64,000 nt of DNA from Brassica napus (taxonomy: Eukaryota > Streptophyta > Magnoliopsida > Brassicales > Brassicaceae), in assembly GCF_020379485.1 (NCBI RefSeq), contig NW_026015142.1:32757-96756 (forward strand), written 5' to 3'. The position numbers and the translations under genes are program-made. Below, in pieces: positions 24,363-36,870 of the stretch (positions are counted from its first letter, which is position 1; every line of letters starts with the position of its first letter). Under the pieces are notes generated by a model. That model was not told the origin of the DNA and made no database searches. It was given only the letters and a program-made list of their open reading frames with translations.

Positions 24363-24364
<2 letters not shown>

Positions 24365-24411
<47 letters not shown>
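24365..24411. repeat. (TA)n microsatellite, about 47 bp
   Basis: Uninterrupted AT dinucleotides. Similar shorter tracts occur at 39508-39528, 48060-48086, 48975-48998 and 49381-49413. Confidence 0.95.
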
Positions 24412-24415
<4 letters not shown>

Positions 24416-24791
24416 GAATGTTTATTTCAAGTTAATTTAATATTCAAAATTATAAAAAAATATTATGACATTATAACTAAAAAATATTTAATTGTTAACT
24501 GTATTAATATATTTATTTAGCATTATTTTTCTATCAAAACCATACTTCTTTTGTTATCAAAATAATAATTTTTTTTTATGAAAACCGCACTATTTCGCAT
24601 ATTGTATCAACCGTTGTTGGACCGTATCTCATTTTTATTTTGTACCATTTATATTACCAAATATGTTGTGTTGTTACTATTCGGAAGGCAAAATGATGTA
24701 GCTCAGTCAAAACCGTATTATACGGTGGGCGATAAATAATTTTCTAATAATAAATTTATTTGTATGTTCAAAGTTTTTAACTTAACAGAAA

Positions 24792-26145
24792 CTAGATTTT
24801 GACCCGTGCAACCGCACGGGTGTTTGTTTTCACTTTTTTATAAATAAATTATTGTTTTAGAACATAAGTGGTATATATTTTTAATGTTAATCATATACTT
24901 AAATATTTATATAACTATTTCAAATACAATAATTTTATAATTTACATGTTATAATTAATTAATTGTTTAAACCTTATGTATTTGCCACTTTTTATTATAT
25001 ATTTATCTTATTGTATTTGTATTTAGTTATTAAGCAAATTAATATATTCATGAAAAAATATATTTAAAAAATATTTTGTATTTAATTTAGGATAAATTAT
25101 GACCCGTATTTCAAAACTGAATTTCTTTTTACCAATATTTTTATGCTTATTCATTTTAGATAATTTATTATTGTATATATAAAAGTGTAAGATATGTTAA
25201 TTTTTAGACATGTATTATATAGTTTGTTAATTTTAAGCCGTTCTATCATCATATTATATTTTAAATAAATAGTTTATATTTATGAAAATAAAATTTATAA
25301 ATTTATCAATTGAATATAATTTATCATATTTATTTTAGTATAATAATTATATTTTAACATGATCATGACTATAAAAGTAGACAAAATATGATATAATTTA
25401 TTTATTTTCATTTCTAAACGATAACTTAAAATACATTAAGTTATTGTTTAAATATTTTTACACAGATTTATTAGAATTTTTAAAATATAATATATAAATA
25501 TATATTATATTTAAAATGAAAATATATTATGATTAAAGTAGTTACAAAGATTTTATATTATTAACTTTATAGAAATACATGTTAATTTTTATACATGTAT
25601 TATATAGTTTGATAATGTTAACCCATCTTACCAACATATTAGATTTTATTTTTGAACATAAATATTTTATAATTACGAAAATAAAATATATAAATATATA
25701 AATTTAATACAATTTTATTATATTTAGCTCAATATAATAATTTTATTTAGCTCAATATAATAATTTTATTTTAATATGATTGATTATGATTATATAATAA
25801 ATAAAATATTATAGATTTTTTTTTATTTTTCATTTTATATAACTGAATGTATAATAATATTTTAAACTAATTTCGAAATTAGTGAAAATATTTAAATATA
25901 ATTTCGAAAATGAAGATCTTGTAAAAATCTTTTCAAACAGATTTGTTAGATTTTTAAAATAAATATATTTATATTTAAAATGAAAAGATATTAAAAGATA
26001 TTATGATTAAAATATTTTAAAAATTCTATTTATTATTAGTCTGAATAAAAATGTAGTATGAATTATTATGAATAGGTTCATTAGGTTCATTTTTTAAAAA
26101 ATCACACATGAATCATGGTTGTGACTTCTGTTTTAATATATAAGA
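24792..26145 (-). mobile_element. Helitron, non-autonomous, 1.35 kb
   Basis: On the minus strand it starts TCTTATATATTAAAACAGAA at 26145 and ends with the hairpin CCCGTGC-GGTT-GCACGGG, TCAAAAT and CTAG (24795-24792). The flanking bases are A and T. It is AT-rich and non-coding. Start and end motifs are clear, so both boundaries are well supported. Confidence 0.88.
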
Positions 26146-27594
26146 TGTAAATTACTTTTTCTGTAAGCGAAGAACTAAACTAACACTCGTAATATTTGTA
26201 TGTTCATTGTTTCTAACTTAACATAAAGCCCCATTACTTTTTTGTAAGCGATCGAAAAACTAACACACGTATTATTTTTAATACCTTACACACGTAATTT
26301 ATTTTGTTTTTATTTTAAATTTAGTTTATTTAAAAATCAAAATATTTTTCATTTAACAAAAGTATAAAAAAATTGAAAAAAAAATTGAAAATATATTTTC
26401 TATTTCATATATTATATAACCTAAACAAACTTTAAATTTCAATTATTAAAAATAGAACAGAGCAGTTGATTAAACCAGTCAAACAGTGACTCGTTCTTCT
26501 GTCCGGTTACGGATTGCGTTATAGTAAAAACGGTAAAATTTCTCAAAACCGGTGATCCGATTCACTTCAATATCAAAACTCAAGTTTCTACACTTAATTT
26601 GAAATAAAAACATTAAATTTTAAAAATATTTCATGTTATTTTAATACTTACGTAGGAAAACTGCAAATATGTTTTCAATTAAACATTATCATGCACCGCT
26701 TCTTATATCTAAACCGTATTTATTCTGCAAAACATATAAATTATAGTTGCAGTGCACTTTATATTATAAATCCGCGATTACCATTTAAACCCTTAATTGT
26801 TTAAATAAACATTTTTATTATTCGGATTGCAATAAGTATAAATTCTTGTACTATCAATTTCAACTTTTAATAAAATTAGGGGAAATGGGAGTGATAGGTG
26901 ATTGGGCCATGAAGAGTGGAGACTATAGGTGACACATGCATTGTGGTGGCATGTGCTCAGACCCACTCACCTTTCACATTATTCTCTTTTCAGGTCACCT
27001 CCACAAAACTTCTCCTTTTCTTGAAAAAATGTAATAATAACTTATCAGTTTTGCATAGAAGTATGCTAACTTAATTCTTTCAAGACCTGGATTTCCTAAA
27101 CATTGTTTTTCCAAATTTAGGTTTCACACGTATAAATCAAAGTACATCTAACCAACCGTTTATTCTATTTGACACAATATGAAATTCAAAAGCCTTAATT
27201 TTCTTACATCTATGTTTTGCCATATAATTTCATCAACTCTAGAAATTAGTATTTAAGTAATTATAAATCAATTTTCATTCATTATTAAAAAGACACAACT
27301 AATGTAAAAAAGTTTTGGATTGAATAAATTGTATATTCAATTCAACAAAATTCTGTAAAAGAAAGTAAATTAAAATTTTCCTTCTGGATTGATGATTTTT
27401 GTTTGTCAACTATTATCATGGACGACTGTTAATATGCAAAAACTAATTTAACCACATTCTATCATTCGAAATACTTTTATTATCAGTTTTCTCCGCACCA
27501 AACTAAGTTCTGTTCTACAGTTTGCAGTGTTTTTTACTGGAACTTTTAGCGATCACTGTATTTTTCCATACATAATACGTCGATCTATGATAAG
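26146..27594. other. intergenic DNA, no gene
   Basis: Mostly AT-rich. Two related blocks (about 26146-26230 and 26230-26285) share TTACTTTTTYTGTAAGCGA. A less AT-rich island at 26878-27000 (TGGGAGTGATAGGTGATTGG and neighbours) has no open frame on either strand and remains unexplained. Confidence 0.4.
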
Positions 27595-28167
27595 TGTGAG
27601 ATAACAAATTAAATCTTACATTGGAGAATTAGACAAGGAGTATGTAATATATAAAGAGATGTCTAACTCTAATCAGTACGAAACCTTTTGGAAAAGAAAC
27701 CAAAAATAAAATCATATGGGATTGCCGAAGGCCCAAAGTGGACAATATCGTACTAAACGTACAATATAGAATTGGACACGAGATTTCACAGTTGCAACAA
27801 TTGGTATCATAGCGTGGTTGACGAGAAATCTGCAAGAAGATCAAAATACCTTTCGAGTAGGAATGAGACCCATCGAGTTAGGATTGGGAGATGTGTGTGG
27901 CAAAGTTCAAGTCAAAAGATCCTGGAAGTCAGTTGTGGAACACAAGATGAATGGGATCCTTAGTTTGAGGAGGAGAATGTGAGATAACAAACTAAATTCC
28001 ACATTGGAGAATTAGACAAGAAGTATCTAATATATAAAGAGATGTCCAATTTTAGTAGTACTAGACTTTTTGGGAAGGAAACCAAAAGTAAAATTATGCA
28101 GGTTAAAGCTCAAAATAGATAATATCGTACTAATCGGACAATATATAATTGGACACGAAATTTCGTA
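27595..28167 (+). mobile_element. TRIM-like miniature LTR retrotransposon
   Basis: Two direct repeats of about 190-196 bp begin TGTGAGATAACAAA (27595-27790 and 27978-28167) and share ACATTGGAGAATTAGACAAG, AATATATAAAGAGATGTC and AATTGGACACGA. The 187-bp interior starts with TTGGTATCATAGCG, one mismatch from the usual initiator-tRNA-Met primer binding site TGGTATCAGAGC, and ends with the purine-rich tract TTTGAGGAGGAGAA directly before the second repeat. This is the standard plan of a terminal-repeat retrotransposon in miniature with no coding capacity. LTR identity by eye is about 80 percent, and I could not find a clean 5-bp target duplication, so it is old or its edges are eroded. Confidence 0.75.
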
Positions 28168-29473
28168 ATTCGTAGATGTACAAAAACGATGGTTATGATT
28201 AATTTTATATGTAATACATGACATCATGAAAGAAAGCTTTATGTATAGCATGATGAAAAATCCACAGAGCAAGATTTATCCATAACCTAAAAAAAATTGC
28301 ATTTTTCAGAAACTGATTCCGGTGAAAATGAATTTATCACATATGAATCACTAGTCCACTTCATCAGAAAGATTTTAGTCTTAAGAAGAACTTAAATATT
28401 TGTTAATCATATGTAAATAAATAAATAAAGAGTTAGGGAATTTTAGATTTATTATTTTAAAAACTCAACTAAAAATTTGGGAGAAATGGGCTCGTCAGTC
28501 CTCATTCACTCTTACAGGGAAACCCAGAAGATCTGAACCTAATGGTGGGCACTGGGCAATAACCATTTACAATGGCAAACAGAACGCAGCAATGATCAAT
28601 GCGTTGAAACTGATGAAAAAGATTTGTGTCTTTTTCATCAATATCTTGTTCACCCCACCTGAAAATCCAGGTTGGTCTCTTATGTTTCTTCCAACTTGTA
28701 ATCATTACAATACATGAAGATCTTATTATATATCAAAGTACTCTTAGATAAAACAAAACCCTTAATTGCAATCAAAATCTCCTAACTTATTCTTTTTTTT
28801 TTGGCTGAATTTTCTAGCAAGCTTTCTGGTTAAGGGTATCCATCGATCACCTCAGTTTTCTTAAAATAAATGATTGAAGAATGAGATTTGTCTTCTTTTT
28901 CATTTTTGGATTATGCCTTAATGTTTCAAGTAAATATACATTTTGTTATGTGTAGAATTAATATTCTTCTAGGAAGAAAAGTTTGTTTGTTTTTCTTTCT
29001 CCTTTATTTTTTCCTCCACCACTGCACACAAGGCATTGATTCTCTGTCTATCTCGCCTGTGTGTTAAAAACCAGTAGCTCTCTCCTCTGTTTTTTTTAAT
29101 AATTCCTTATGCTTCCCAAAAATATATATTTCTTGTTGTATTAAGAAAAAAACTTTTAAGTTATTTTTTAAATATTTGATTCTCTTTTTATACCCTCCTT
29201 TTCAATGGACGCATCCTCTATAGCTATGTCCTTCCATTCCCTTTCTAGTAGTTTTGTTTAGCTGTTGTGCACATTGAGCATCCCATAGTGAATGATTCAG
29301 ATTCACCTCTTTTCTTTTATTCCACATTTCGATATCATCCCTTTAATTTGGTTATATATACAGATCGCCTTCTCATATATTTATCATCAGTTGTTTTTTG
29401 TCTTTGGAACTTGAAGGCTCTCAAAAGAAAAACTACACAACCTGTAGAGTGTTCAAATTACCTTTCAGCAACA
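28168..29473. promoter_or_regulatory. upstream and 5' leader region of the thioesterase gene
   Basis: No coding gene. The segment at about 28500-28710 is less AT-rich than its surroundings and has a 67-codon frame on the minus strand, without a recognised domain. The last 300 bases before ATG 29474 contain CT-rich stretches (about 29050-29100 and 29205-29260) as expected for a plant promoter or leader. The transcription start cannot be fixed from sequence. Confidence 0.35.
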
Positions 29474-31755
29474 ATGAGTTATTCTCATCAAAGCATGGGT
29501 TCTGGTTTGTTTTCCCCCTTCTTGATTATTGTTAATGTTATATGTTTTCTTGAAATCTTAGTGATGCTTCTTATGATCAAGTTTCTCTCTAAGATTATTT
29601 CTATAGAGATTATCTTGGGTATCGGGCTGAGAATTCTCGGGTGATCATAAAGAACGAAATAAATTCTCTGCTTGAAACTGGTTATTGACTTTGTATTTGG
29701 TAAAATCTTTGAAGGTAGTAGAAATGCAAGGGGATATGAATTTGGAAGGACTTATGTTGTGAGGCCTAAAGGAAAGCATCAAGCCACTCTAGTATGGCTT
29801 CATGGTCTTGGGGACAATGGCTCTAGGTAACACTCTTCTGATGGCTTGTTTTATTATAATGATTTTCGTCTGCTAGGCTCAGAGCAATTCTTGAAGCCTG
29901 AACTCATGCATGATGATTTCCCTTGATGTCTCAAGTTTTAATATCTTGTATAAAGCGTAAACTTTCGGATGTATTTAAATGGACGGAAAAAAGTTTGGTT
30001 AAAGTTGAATTTTGGCATTTTCTCTAATAACAATTTTCAACTACAAAATTTGTTTGTCCTTCTTTTATTACTTATTTTCATGAAGGTAACTAATAGATTT
30101 TTCCAGTATACATTTCCTCTCAAATGTCTTCTCTAATAGGAATATTGATTTAAGTTCATTAAATCTTGTAATAAAAATAGGTTGTATGTATATATACCTT
30201 ATTTCACGGCTCTGGGTGGACCACTAGCTGACTTTAGTTATATTGCTGGTAAAATATTAACAAGACAATTTTCCGGTCTCACATGAAAAACATTATTCTA
30301 TGTTTGGTATTAATCTAAACAAATATATATTGAAACGTCCGTGTGTAAGAGATAGAAATAGAAAGACCTCTAAGATAAAAAAAAAAAACAGAAAATTCAA
30401 AACAAGTAATGAAAGTTGTGTTCCAAGAAAGAAACGTCCATGCGTTTCTCACCTTGTCTCTGTTTCATCTGCAGCTCGTCTCAGCTCATGGAAAGCTTGC
30501 ATCTTCCAAATGTAAGAATCCACTAAACATATTTTATAATGAATCCACCAAAACCACTTTGAGGTCTTTGAGAAAAAAATAATTATATGGTGCTATTCAC
30601 AGATAAAATGGATTTGCCCTACTGCTCCTACGCGTCCTGTTTCAAGTCTTGGTGGATATACCTGCACTGCTTGTAAGATGATTTGGCTTCCTTTTAGACG
30701 TATTTCGATTGAAATCTTCAATAAACATCCTTTGATGTCTCTATATGTAATACTAGAATTGCAAACTTAGAAATATGGTTGTATATTTATCAGGGTTTGA
30801 TGTTGGGGAAATTTCTGAAGACAGTCATGATGATTTGGAAGGTTTAGATGCCTCAGCTTCACATATTGCTAACCTTTTGTCCTCTGAACCAGCAGATGGT
30901 AAGCACGAGACATAACCTGCTTTTAGATTATAAAACACAAACCATCGATATATATTAGGCTGTAATCTCTACTTTTTTCTTTCTGATATTTATAGTTAAA
31001 GTGGGGATAGGAGGTTTTAGCATGGGAGCAGCGATATCTCTTTACTCTGCCACTTGCTATGCTCTTGGACGTTATGGAACTGGCCACACATACCCAATAA
31101 ACCTACGAGCTGTTGTAGGACTCAGCGGCTGGCTTCCCGGTTGGAAGTAATTATTCTTCAAGCCCTCTTGTTGCGTGAAACTTTTTTTTTAAAACTTAAT
31201 GTACATATATTTCTTTTTTTTCCATACTGATAAAAGACTAAACTAAACTAAACTTTGCAGGAGCTTAAGGAACAAAATAGAATGTTCGTATGAGGCTGCA
31301 AGGCGTGCTGCATCGTTACCAATCATACTTACACATGGAACTGGTATATATGTGTAAAATGTCCTTTGTAATCTACATGTACTCATTTTTTTGCTTTAAC
31401 TAATAACTGCGAGCTCGTTTAAAAAAAAAAAAAACTAATGACTGCAAGAAGCTGATCTTTACTGATTTTTTTGTGTTACAGCCGATGATTTGGTTCCTTA
31501 TAGGTTTGGAGAGAAATCTGCGCAGTCTCTTGGCATGGCTGGATTTCGACAAGCTGTCTTTAAGCCATACGAAGGGTATTCACATAATATAAGAGTTGCA
31601 GAAATAATTTGATTTTATCATTTGTTTGAACATACTTGTAAAGAGTTTTTGGGTTTATGCTAATGTGCAGACTTGGTCACTATACTGTTCCCAAAGAACT
31701 GGATGAAGTCGTTCAGTGGCTCACAACAAGGCTCGGGCTAGAGGGCTCACGCTAA
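29474..31755 (+). CDS. acyl-protein thioesterase / carboxylesterase (alpha/beta hydrolase, LYPLA type)
   Basis: Nine exons join without a frame break to a 255-aa protein: 29474-29504, 29715-29826, 30475-30511, 30603-30672, 30794-30898, 30996-31146, 31261-31343, 31482-31575, 31671-31755, all with GT-AG introns. The start MSYSHQSMGSG is followed by RGYEFGRTYVVRPKGKHQ and the oxyanion-side motif VWLHGLGDNGSS. The nucleophile is Ser127 in GFSMG, the acid is Asp198 or Asp199 in HGTADDLVP, and the base is His231 in GLGHYTVP, so the triad is complete. The family removes palmitoyl and other acyl groups from cytosolic proteins and lysolipids. There is no signal peptide, so it should act in the cytosol. 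Likely orthologue of Arabidopsis At1g52700 judging from neighbours; At3g15650 and At5g20060 are close paralogues. Confidence 0.93.
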
Positions 31756-31847
31756 ACAGTACAGACTGCCATGCATCTAGCTATATAGGCCCTATGGTCG
31801 ACCACAAATAACTTGAGATAGTATAATGTATAATGGGTGAGTTTCTT

Positions 31848-31875
31848 GGGGGGGGGGGGGGGGGGGGGGGGGGGG
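31848..31875. repeat. poly-G tract, 28 nt
   Basis: An uninterrupted run of 28 G lies 92 bp past the thioesterase stop codon, probably in the 3' UTR or just beyond it. Such G/C homopolymers are rare in plant genomes. Two other long C runs occur at 56227-56262 and 63799-63824. Confidence 0.95.
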
Positions 31876-32651
31876 TGGGTATATACAGTTCATGGTTCGT
31901 TGTTTTGTGATTTATTTTTTCGCTTGTTCTTTTCTCCATGTTGGATTCTTGATCATGAATAAAGGTCTTTAACGCTATTTTAAGTTTTTTTTTTTCAACT
32001 TTTTTCATATTAAAACCAACGAACTTCTTAATTGTTGTTTTAAACTGAAAATGCATTTTTTCCCTACATGTTTATCACAGTAACCTTATCATAAAATGTG
32101 GGGGTCAATTTCTCCAAACTACGGTTCATTATAAAATAGCTGATAAGATAGTGATACAATCGCATATATCGGCTCTTTAGGCCGGCCCCCGGCCCATTTC
32201 ACTGGTTTGACTTTTTAAGAGACTTGTATTTTGCTTTCCAATTTAGCCAACCTTGCAGTATAAGAATCCAAAGATGATATACAGCAACGTTAACGATATT
32301 ACCAATTTACCATGAACCATTAGTTACATATTATTATTTGATTACGATCAATTTATTACTTTCACATTGATTATATTTTATATGAATCTTGAATCATTAC
32401 AAAAAATATATCACTTCGTCAATAAATTTTCTATTTGTATTTTTTCACAATTGTTTAGATTATGTCAACTTGAATTAAAAGAGATAGTGGAATTATCCTA
32501 GAAAAAAACTATTAATACTATAGGTCCTGATTAGTAACTTTACGGAAAGACGGAATCACTTCAACAAAAATTGTGGAATACAAAAAAATTCATATGTGTT
32601 TTCGCTGATAAAAGTGGTTGATACTATTTACAAAGGGAGCCACTGACTTCC
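31876..32651. other. intergenic DNA, no gene
   Basis: AT-rich. It includes the GGCCGGCCCCCGGCCC stretch near 32180, which resembles the GC-rich end of a hAT-type element, but I saw no partner or target duplication. Confidence 0.35.
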
Positions 32652-32763
32652 GCGCTCTCGAAAACTTTTTTCATATTTTTTTCTTGAGAAAACTTATAAA
32701 AGTGGTTGATGTATCTTAAAGAATTTCTCAAGAAAAAAATATGAAAAAAGTTTTCGAGAGCGC
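32652..32763. repeat. perfect 40-bp inverted repeat with 32-nt loop
   Basis: The left arm 32652-32691 begins GCGCTCTCGAAAACTT and ends TTCTTGAGAAA. The right arm 32724-32763 is its exact reverse complement. The loop is 32692-32723. The loop word AAAAGTGGTTGAT also occurs just left of the structure near 32604, so the hairpin may come from a local inverted duplication. A transcript from either strand would fold into a 40-bp perfect stem. Confidence 0.95.
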
Positions 32764-32921
32764 CATCTAGGTACTTGTTAAGAGTTGCTTTGTGTTTAGG
32801 CTAAACCGATTTGGTAAAACAAACAAAGTTGAGTTTATTCTGGCACTTGGTTGGATTTCTGTTCTGTGGATTCTGTTCGGAGAGAAATCTAAAACGCATT
32901 GCTTAAAAAAATAGTTTACAA

Positions 32922-34741
32922 AAAAATTCTTTAAGATAGGTTTTTTAAATTTATTTTCACAAAAGACTATTGAATAAGAAAATGATCGAAAGATGTTTTA
33001 TTAAAAGATAATTATATAATTATACTCATAAAGTGAATTAATATAGACTCAATATTTAGAGTTAATGGGTGAAATTTTGGGGATGGAGTTTATAATTTAA
33101 AAAATAAAATAAATATTGATGACAAAAAATATATATTAAAATTTAAAATAAAAATTTTAAAATACTTTCAAAAAACATTGTTGAATTTCAAAAATAAAAT
33201 TTAAAAAAAATTGGGTAAAAATTATATTTTTTTGAATTTGAACATATAATTTGCTAGATCTCTGGTTTGTAAAGGACTCATCAAACGGGTGGGAACAAGG
33301 TCATCTATCTCAGCATGGAATGATCTTTGGATCCCATCCACTCGCCCGAGACCAGCTAACAAAAACCTTCATAACAGTTACTCGGACCTTACAGTAGATT
33401 CCCTCGTTCATCAGGACTTCCGTACTTGGAATTTACATGCACTTAGGACTTTTGGTCGAACCCCACGATGCAAAATTGATTGAAAGTATTCCTCTGAATA
33501 GAAATCAGATGGAAGATATGAATGATTGGTACTTCACTAATAATGGGAGATACACGGTACAATCAGAGTATCAAGTAGAAAGGATATATCCGGACAATGA
33601 AAAACCACCAGAATTTTGTGGACCCAATGTAGATACACTCAAGGTATTCTGCTGGAAAGTGAAGTGCCTTCCAAAGTTACGGTATTTTCCATGGCAGCTG
33701 CTGACATGTTGTATAGCAGTGACAAAAAATTTAAAATCAAGAGGAATACAAGGAGATACAGTTTGTGCACGGAGTGGAGACCCGGAGGAATCAATAAATC
33801 ATGTGTTCTTCGAGTGTCTTCAGGCACGTCAAGTGTGGACACTATCTAAGATTCCATCGAACCCAAACTTTTTTTTCTGTTGGCTCTCTATTTGCTAATA
33901 TGGATCATTTGTTTTGGAGAATTAACCCGAAAATGTAGGATCATCATTTTGCATGGATACTATGGTACATCTGGAAAGACCGGAATAATAAAGTTTTCAG
34001 TAATATAGATATTGATCCGAGAGAAACGCTTAACTTAGCAGAATTGGAATCAACACTTTGGACTGAGGCACATGTTATTAATAATCCAAGAGTGGCACCT
34101 GAAGTACAGATCAGATCGACCTTAGAGACCACAAAAAGATAGTGTTTCACTGACGGTTCTTGGAAAGATAATGATTCTTTTTCAGGACAAGGCTGACTCA
34201 ACACCCTTCCGGGATTTGAGGGTTTGTTAGGGACAAGAAATGTAAGGGAAAGTCTCTCACCTCTTCATGCGGAGATGGAGGTATTAATTTGGGCAATGGA
34301 ATGTATGAAGAACTTAAGACAATATCGGGTCATGTTTGCAACAGATTGTTCTCAACTGGTGAAGATGGTTTCAAAACCAGAGGAATGGCCAGCATTTGAA
34401 AGTGATCTGGAGGATATTAAGCTTTTGAGAAGACGCTTCACCAACTCAGAGATCCTTCATGTTCCTAGGACGGAAAACATAATGGCGGATCGCTTGGCAT
34501 ACAGTTGTCAGATACAACCATCGTTCGTCGTACACATGGATGCAGAGTTGCCACTTTAGTTTACAGAGTCTATTTGAGTCTGTAAATGTTTTTGCTGTCA
34601 AAAAAAAATATTCTTCTTACTTTTATTTATTTATATTTGTACATCTATAAAAAAGGGTAAAAATGTTTTTTACCGTTATTTTTCTCTTTGATAGTTCTTT
34701 TTGTGAAAAATATTTAAAAATTCGCTATTTGAGAGAATTGC
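32922..34741. mobile_element. MULE-type MITE interrupted by a LINE
   Basis: The left part (AATTCTTTAAGATAGG near 32926, then TTTCACAAAAGACTA) and right part (TTCTTTTTGTGAAAAATA, then CGCTATTTGAGAGAATTG to 34740) correspond to the two long terminal repeats of the intact element at 48178-48548. Both copies also share GAAATTTTGGGGATGGAG-like interior sequence. The LINE segment 33262-34608 lies between the halves, so it inserted later. Ends are approximate. Confidence 0.6.
33262..34608 (+). pseudogene. LINE 3' part: RT tail, zinc-binding domain and RNase H, degenerate
   Basis: From about 33262 the translation gives GLIKRVGTRSSISAWNDLWI (end of the reverse transcriptase region), then, after a frameshift near 33460, the zf-RVT domain (FCWKVKCLPKL through VCARSGDPEESINHVFFEC, with the second Cys changed to Ser), a linker, a stop near 34140 just before FTDGSW, and RNase H (LSPLHAEMEVLIWAME, FATDCSQLVKM, MADRLAY) to a stop at 34557-34559. 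A 9-A tail lies at 34600-34608. The element lacks its endonuclease and most of RT by 5' truncation and has at least two frameshifts and two stops. It is non-functional. The target duplication was not identified. Confidence 0.85.
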
Positions 34742-35344
34742 TCCTTTTTTTTGTTATATATTTTTCTGTTGGTGTTTTAATGTCTTTTTTGCTTAAATTT
34801 AGTGTATAAATGTTGAGAGTATAATTTCATAACCATTGTAATCAGGACTAGTTTAATATACTAATTTTTTCGGTTAATAAAAATATTATATTTCATAATT
34901 TATATTTTTAAAAATTATTTTATTTAATAGTCTTGTAGAAGAGCGCAGATTCATATATATTATTTTGATGCTGGTCGGTTTCAGCGCCTTCAAGCTTTCC
35001 CGAAAGCCGTTTAATATGGTTTTCCTCTTAGACCATCTCCAATGTATTTCTCTATTTTTTCTTCTATAATAAGGGAACTCTATAATAGAGGTGAGTTTCT
35101 CTCCAATGTATTTCTCTATTTCTTCCTCTAAAAAGGAATATTCTTGAAAGATTCTTTTTTTATTTTACATTTTACACCTCTAGCTTGTAAATGTTAAAAA
35201 TTAACCCATTCATTATATTTTTTGAATTTTTTTCATAAAATTGTAATATTATTTGAATTAAACATTTTATTACAAAAGACATTAGACAAAAAAAATAAAA
35301 TAAAGTACCATTATCTAACAATCATTATTACTAAATGTTTCTCA

Positions 35345-35695
35345 TAAATGATCAATTAATGCATTCCGAAGTGAGAAATGAGCTTCTTTATCTTTGATTT
35401 TTCTGAATCAACTTAGAAACACTTGGAATCGGTTATCTTCATTATCTGGTATATGGACTTCCGGAGGTGGAGCTTCTCTTCTAATTCCAATCGGTGCATC
35501 GAGATCACGCTCGTCCTCAATAATCATATTATGTAAAATTATACATGTAGTCATTATATCATGTAGTATTTTTTTTTCCAAAAACGTACCTGCCTTTCAC
35601 AATCGCAAAATGTGATTGTAAAACTCTGAATACACGTTCTACATCTTTTCTACATGCTTCTTGTTGTGCTGCAAAATATTTTTTCTTTGGAGTAT
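35345..35695 (-). pseudogene. Harbinger transposase C-terminal remnant
   Basis: The minus strand translation gives KKKYFAAQQEACRKDVERVF, then VLQSHFAIVKG, a frameshift in an A run near 35575, TCIILHNMIIEDERDLDAPI and EAPPPEVHIPDNEDNRFQ before a stop. It matches the C-terminal third of HARBI1-like transposases. The catalytic Glu (KDVERVF) is kept here, unlike in the element at the left edge. The first two catalytic Asp are gone with the rest of the gene. Confidence 0.75.
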
Positions 35696-36037
35696 TAAGT
35701 TGTTTTAATATGTTGTATTGATTAATATTTAAATAAAAAGTCTTTGACTTTTAAATAAAATAATAACTTTTTTATTTTATTTTAATTATAATTGAGTTTT
35801 AAATAAATAATAATATTTTTTATTTTAATTATAACTATAGTTATAAAACTTAATAATTAGTACGTAAGCAAAAAGGTGTGATTTTATATTGTAAGAATTG
35901 TATTTCTTCATACACAAGTATTTTAGTTACAATCATAAAAAATTAGAGGACTACTTTGTAAATAAAAAAGTTTGCCTCTATTATAGAGGAATGCTATTTT
36001 TTTCCCTAAATATAGAGGAAAAATGGTGGGTTGGAGC

Positions 36038-36870
36038 CAATGTTTTTAAACCCGACCCAGACACTGAACCGGACGACTTACCGGGTCACTGGGTCACTGG
36101 ATCGGTCGCGGGTTAATAAATCAATTAATTTTATTATATAATAATATATTAGCTATGAAAATAAATATACAAAACCAAAAGTTTAATATTTTCTAAATGT
36201 TTTTTAAAACATAAAATAATAGTTTGGATATGTATATACTTTATGTTTAAAAATTTTTAACTAATACTTAACTTTAGTTTTTATATTTTTATTTTTATCA
36301 AAAAATAGTTTAGACTATTTAAAATTTTCTGTAACAAATTAAGAGTTATGACATCTAAAAAATCAAGATATAAAATTCACAAATATTTAAATATCTAATG
36401 TGAATAATAAATTAACTTCACATTCAAAATAAACTAAAAGTAAAAGATCATTGTAATAAATTATCAATAACAGAAATAAACTAACACCAAACCACATCAA
36501 CTAATTTTGGTTCTCTCTATCATCGTTCATTTCATTTTCTCTAGGTGGTATAGTAAAAAATCTTCCTCAAAATCTAAAAATTACAAATATAAAACTAAAA
36601 AGGGAAAATCTAACTTTTTTTGTCAGCACCTAACTTTCTAATTGAAAACTTAGAATATAAAATATAATCTAAAAACTAAAAAAGGAGTAAAAGTTATTTA
36701 TTGGTTCAACCGGTGGTTCAACCGGTATCGGCTTCCGGGTTTTAGCGGGGGTTTGTGGGGTTTTTGCGGGTTTCTAAATATTGTGTTTTCATAAAATCCA
36801 AACCGGATTTTTTCTGGATCACCGGGTTTACCGGTTCAACCGCGGGTCCGGATCGGATTTCAAAACACTG
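36038..36870. mobile_element. hAT-like element nested in Harbinger remnant
   Basis: The left end CAATGTTTTTAAACCCGACCC (from 36038) and the right end, on the minus strand CAGTGTTTTGAAATCCGATCC (from 36870), are inverted copies. The flanks GTTGGAGC and ATTGGAAC match at six of eight positions, consistent with an aged 8-bp duplication. The interior is AT-rich with GGTTCAACCGG words near 36703-36730 and no gene. A related fragment lies in the Helitron at about 38160-38305. Confidence 0.6.

Noticed and set aside
28502..28705. Minus-strand 67-codon frame upstream of the thioesterase gene
   Set aside because: No recognisable domain, no splice partners, and no codon-level evidence; left as unexplained non-AT-rich sequence.
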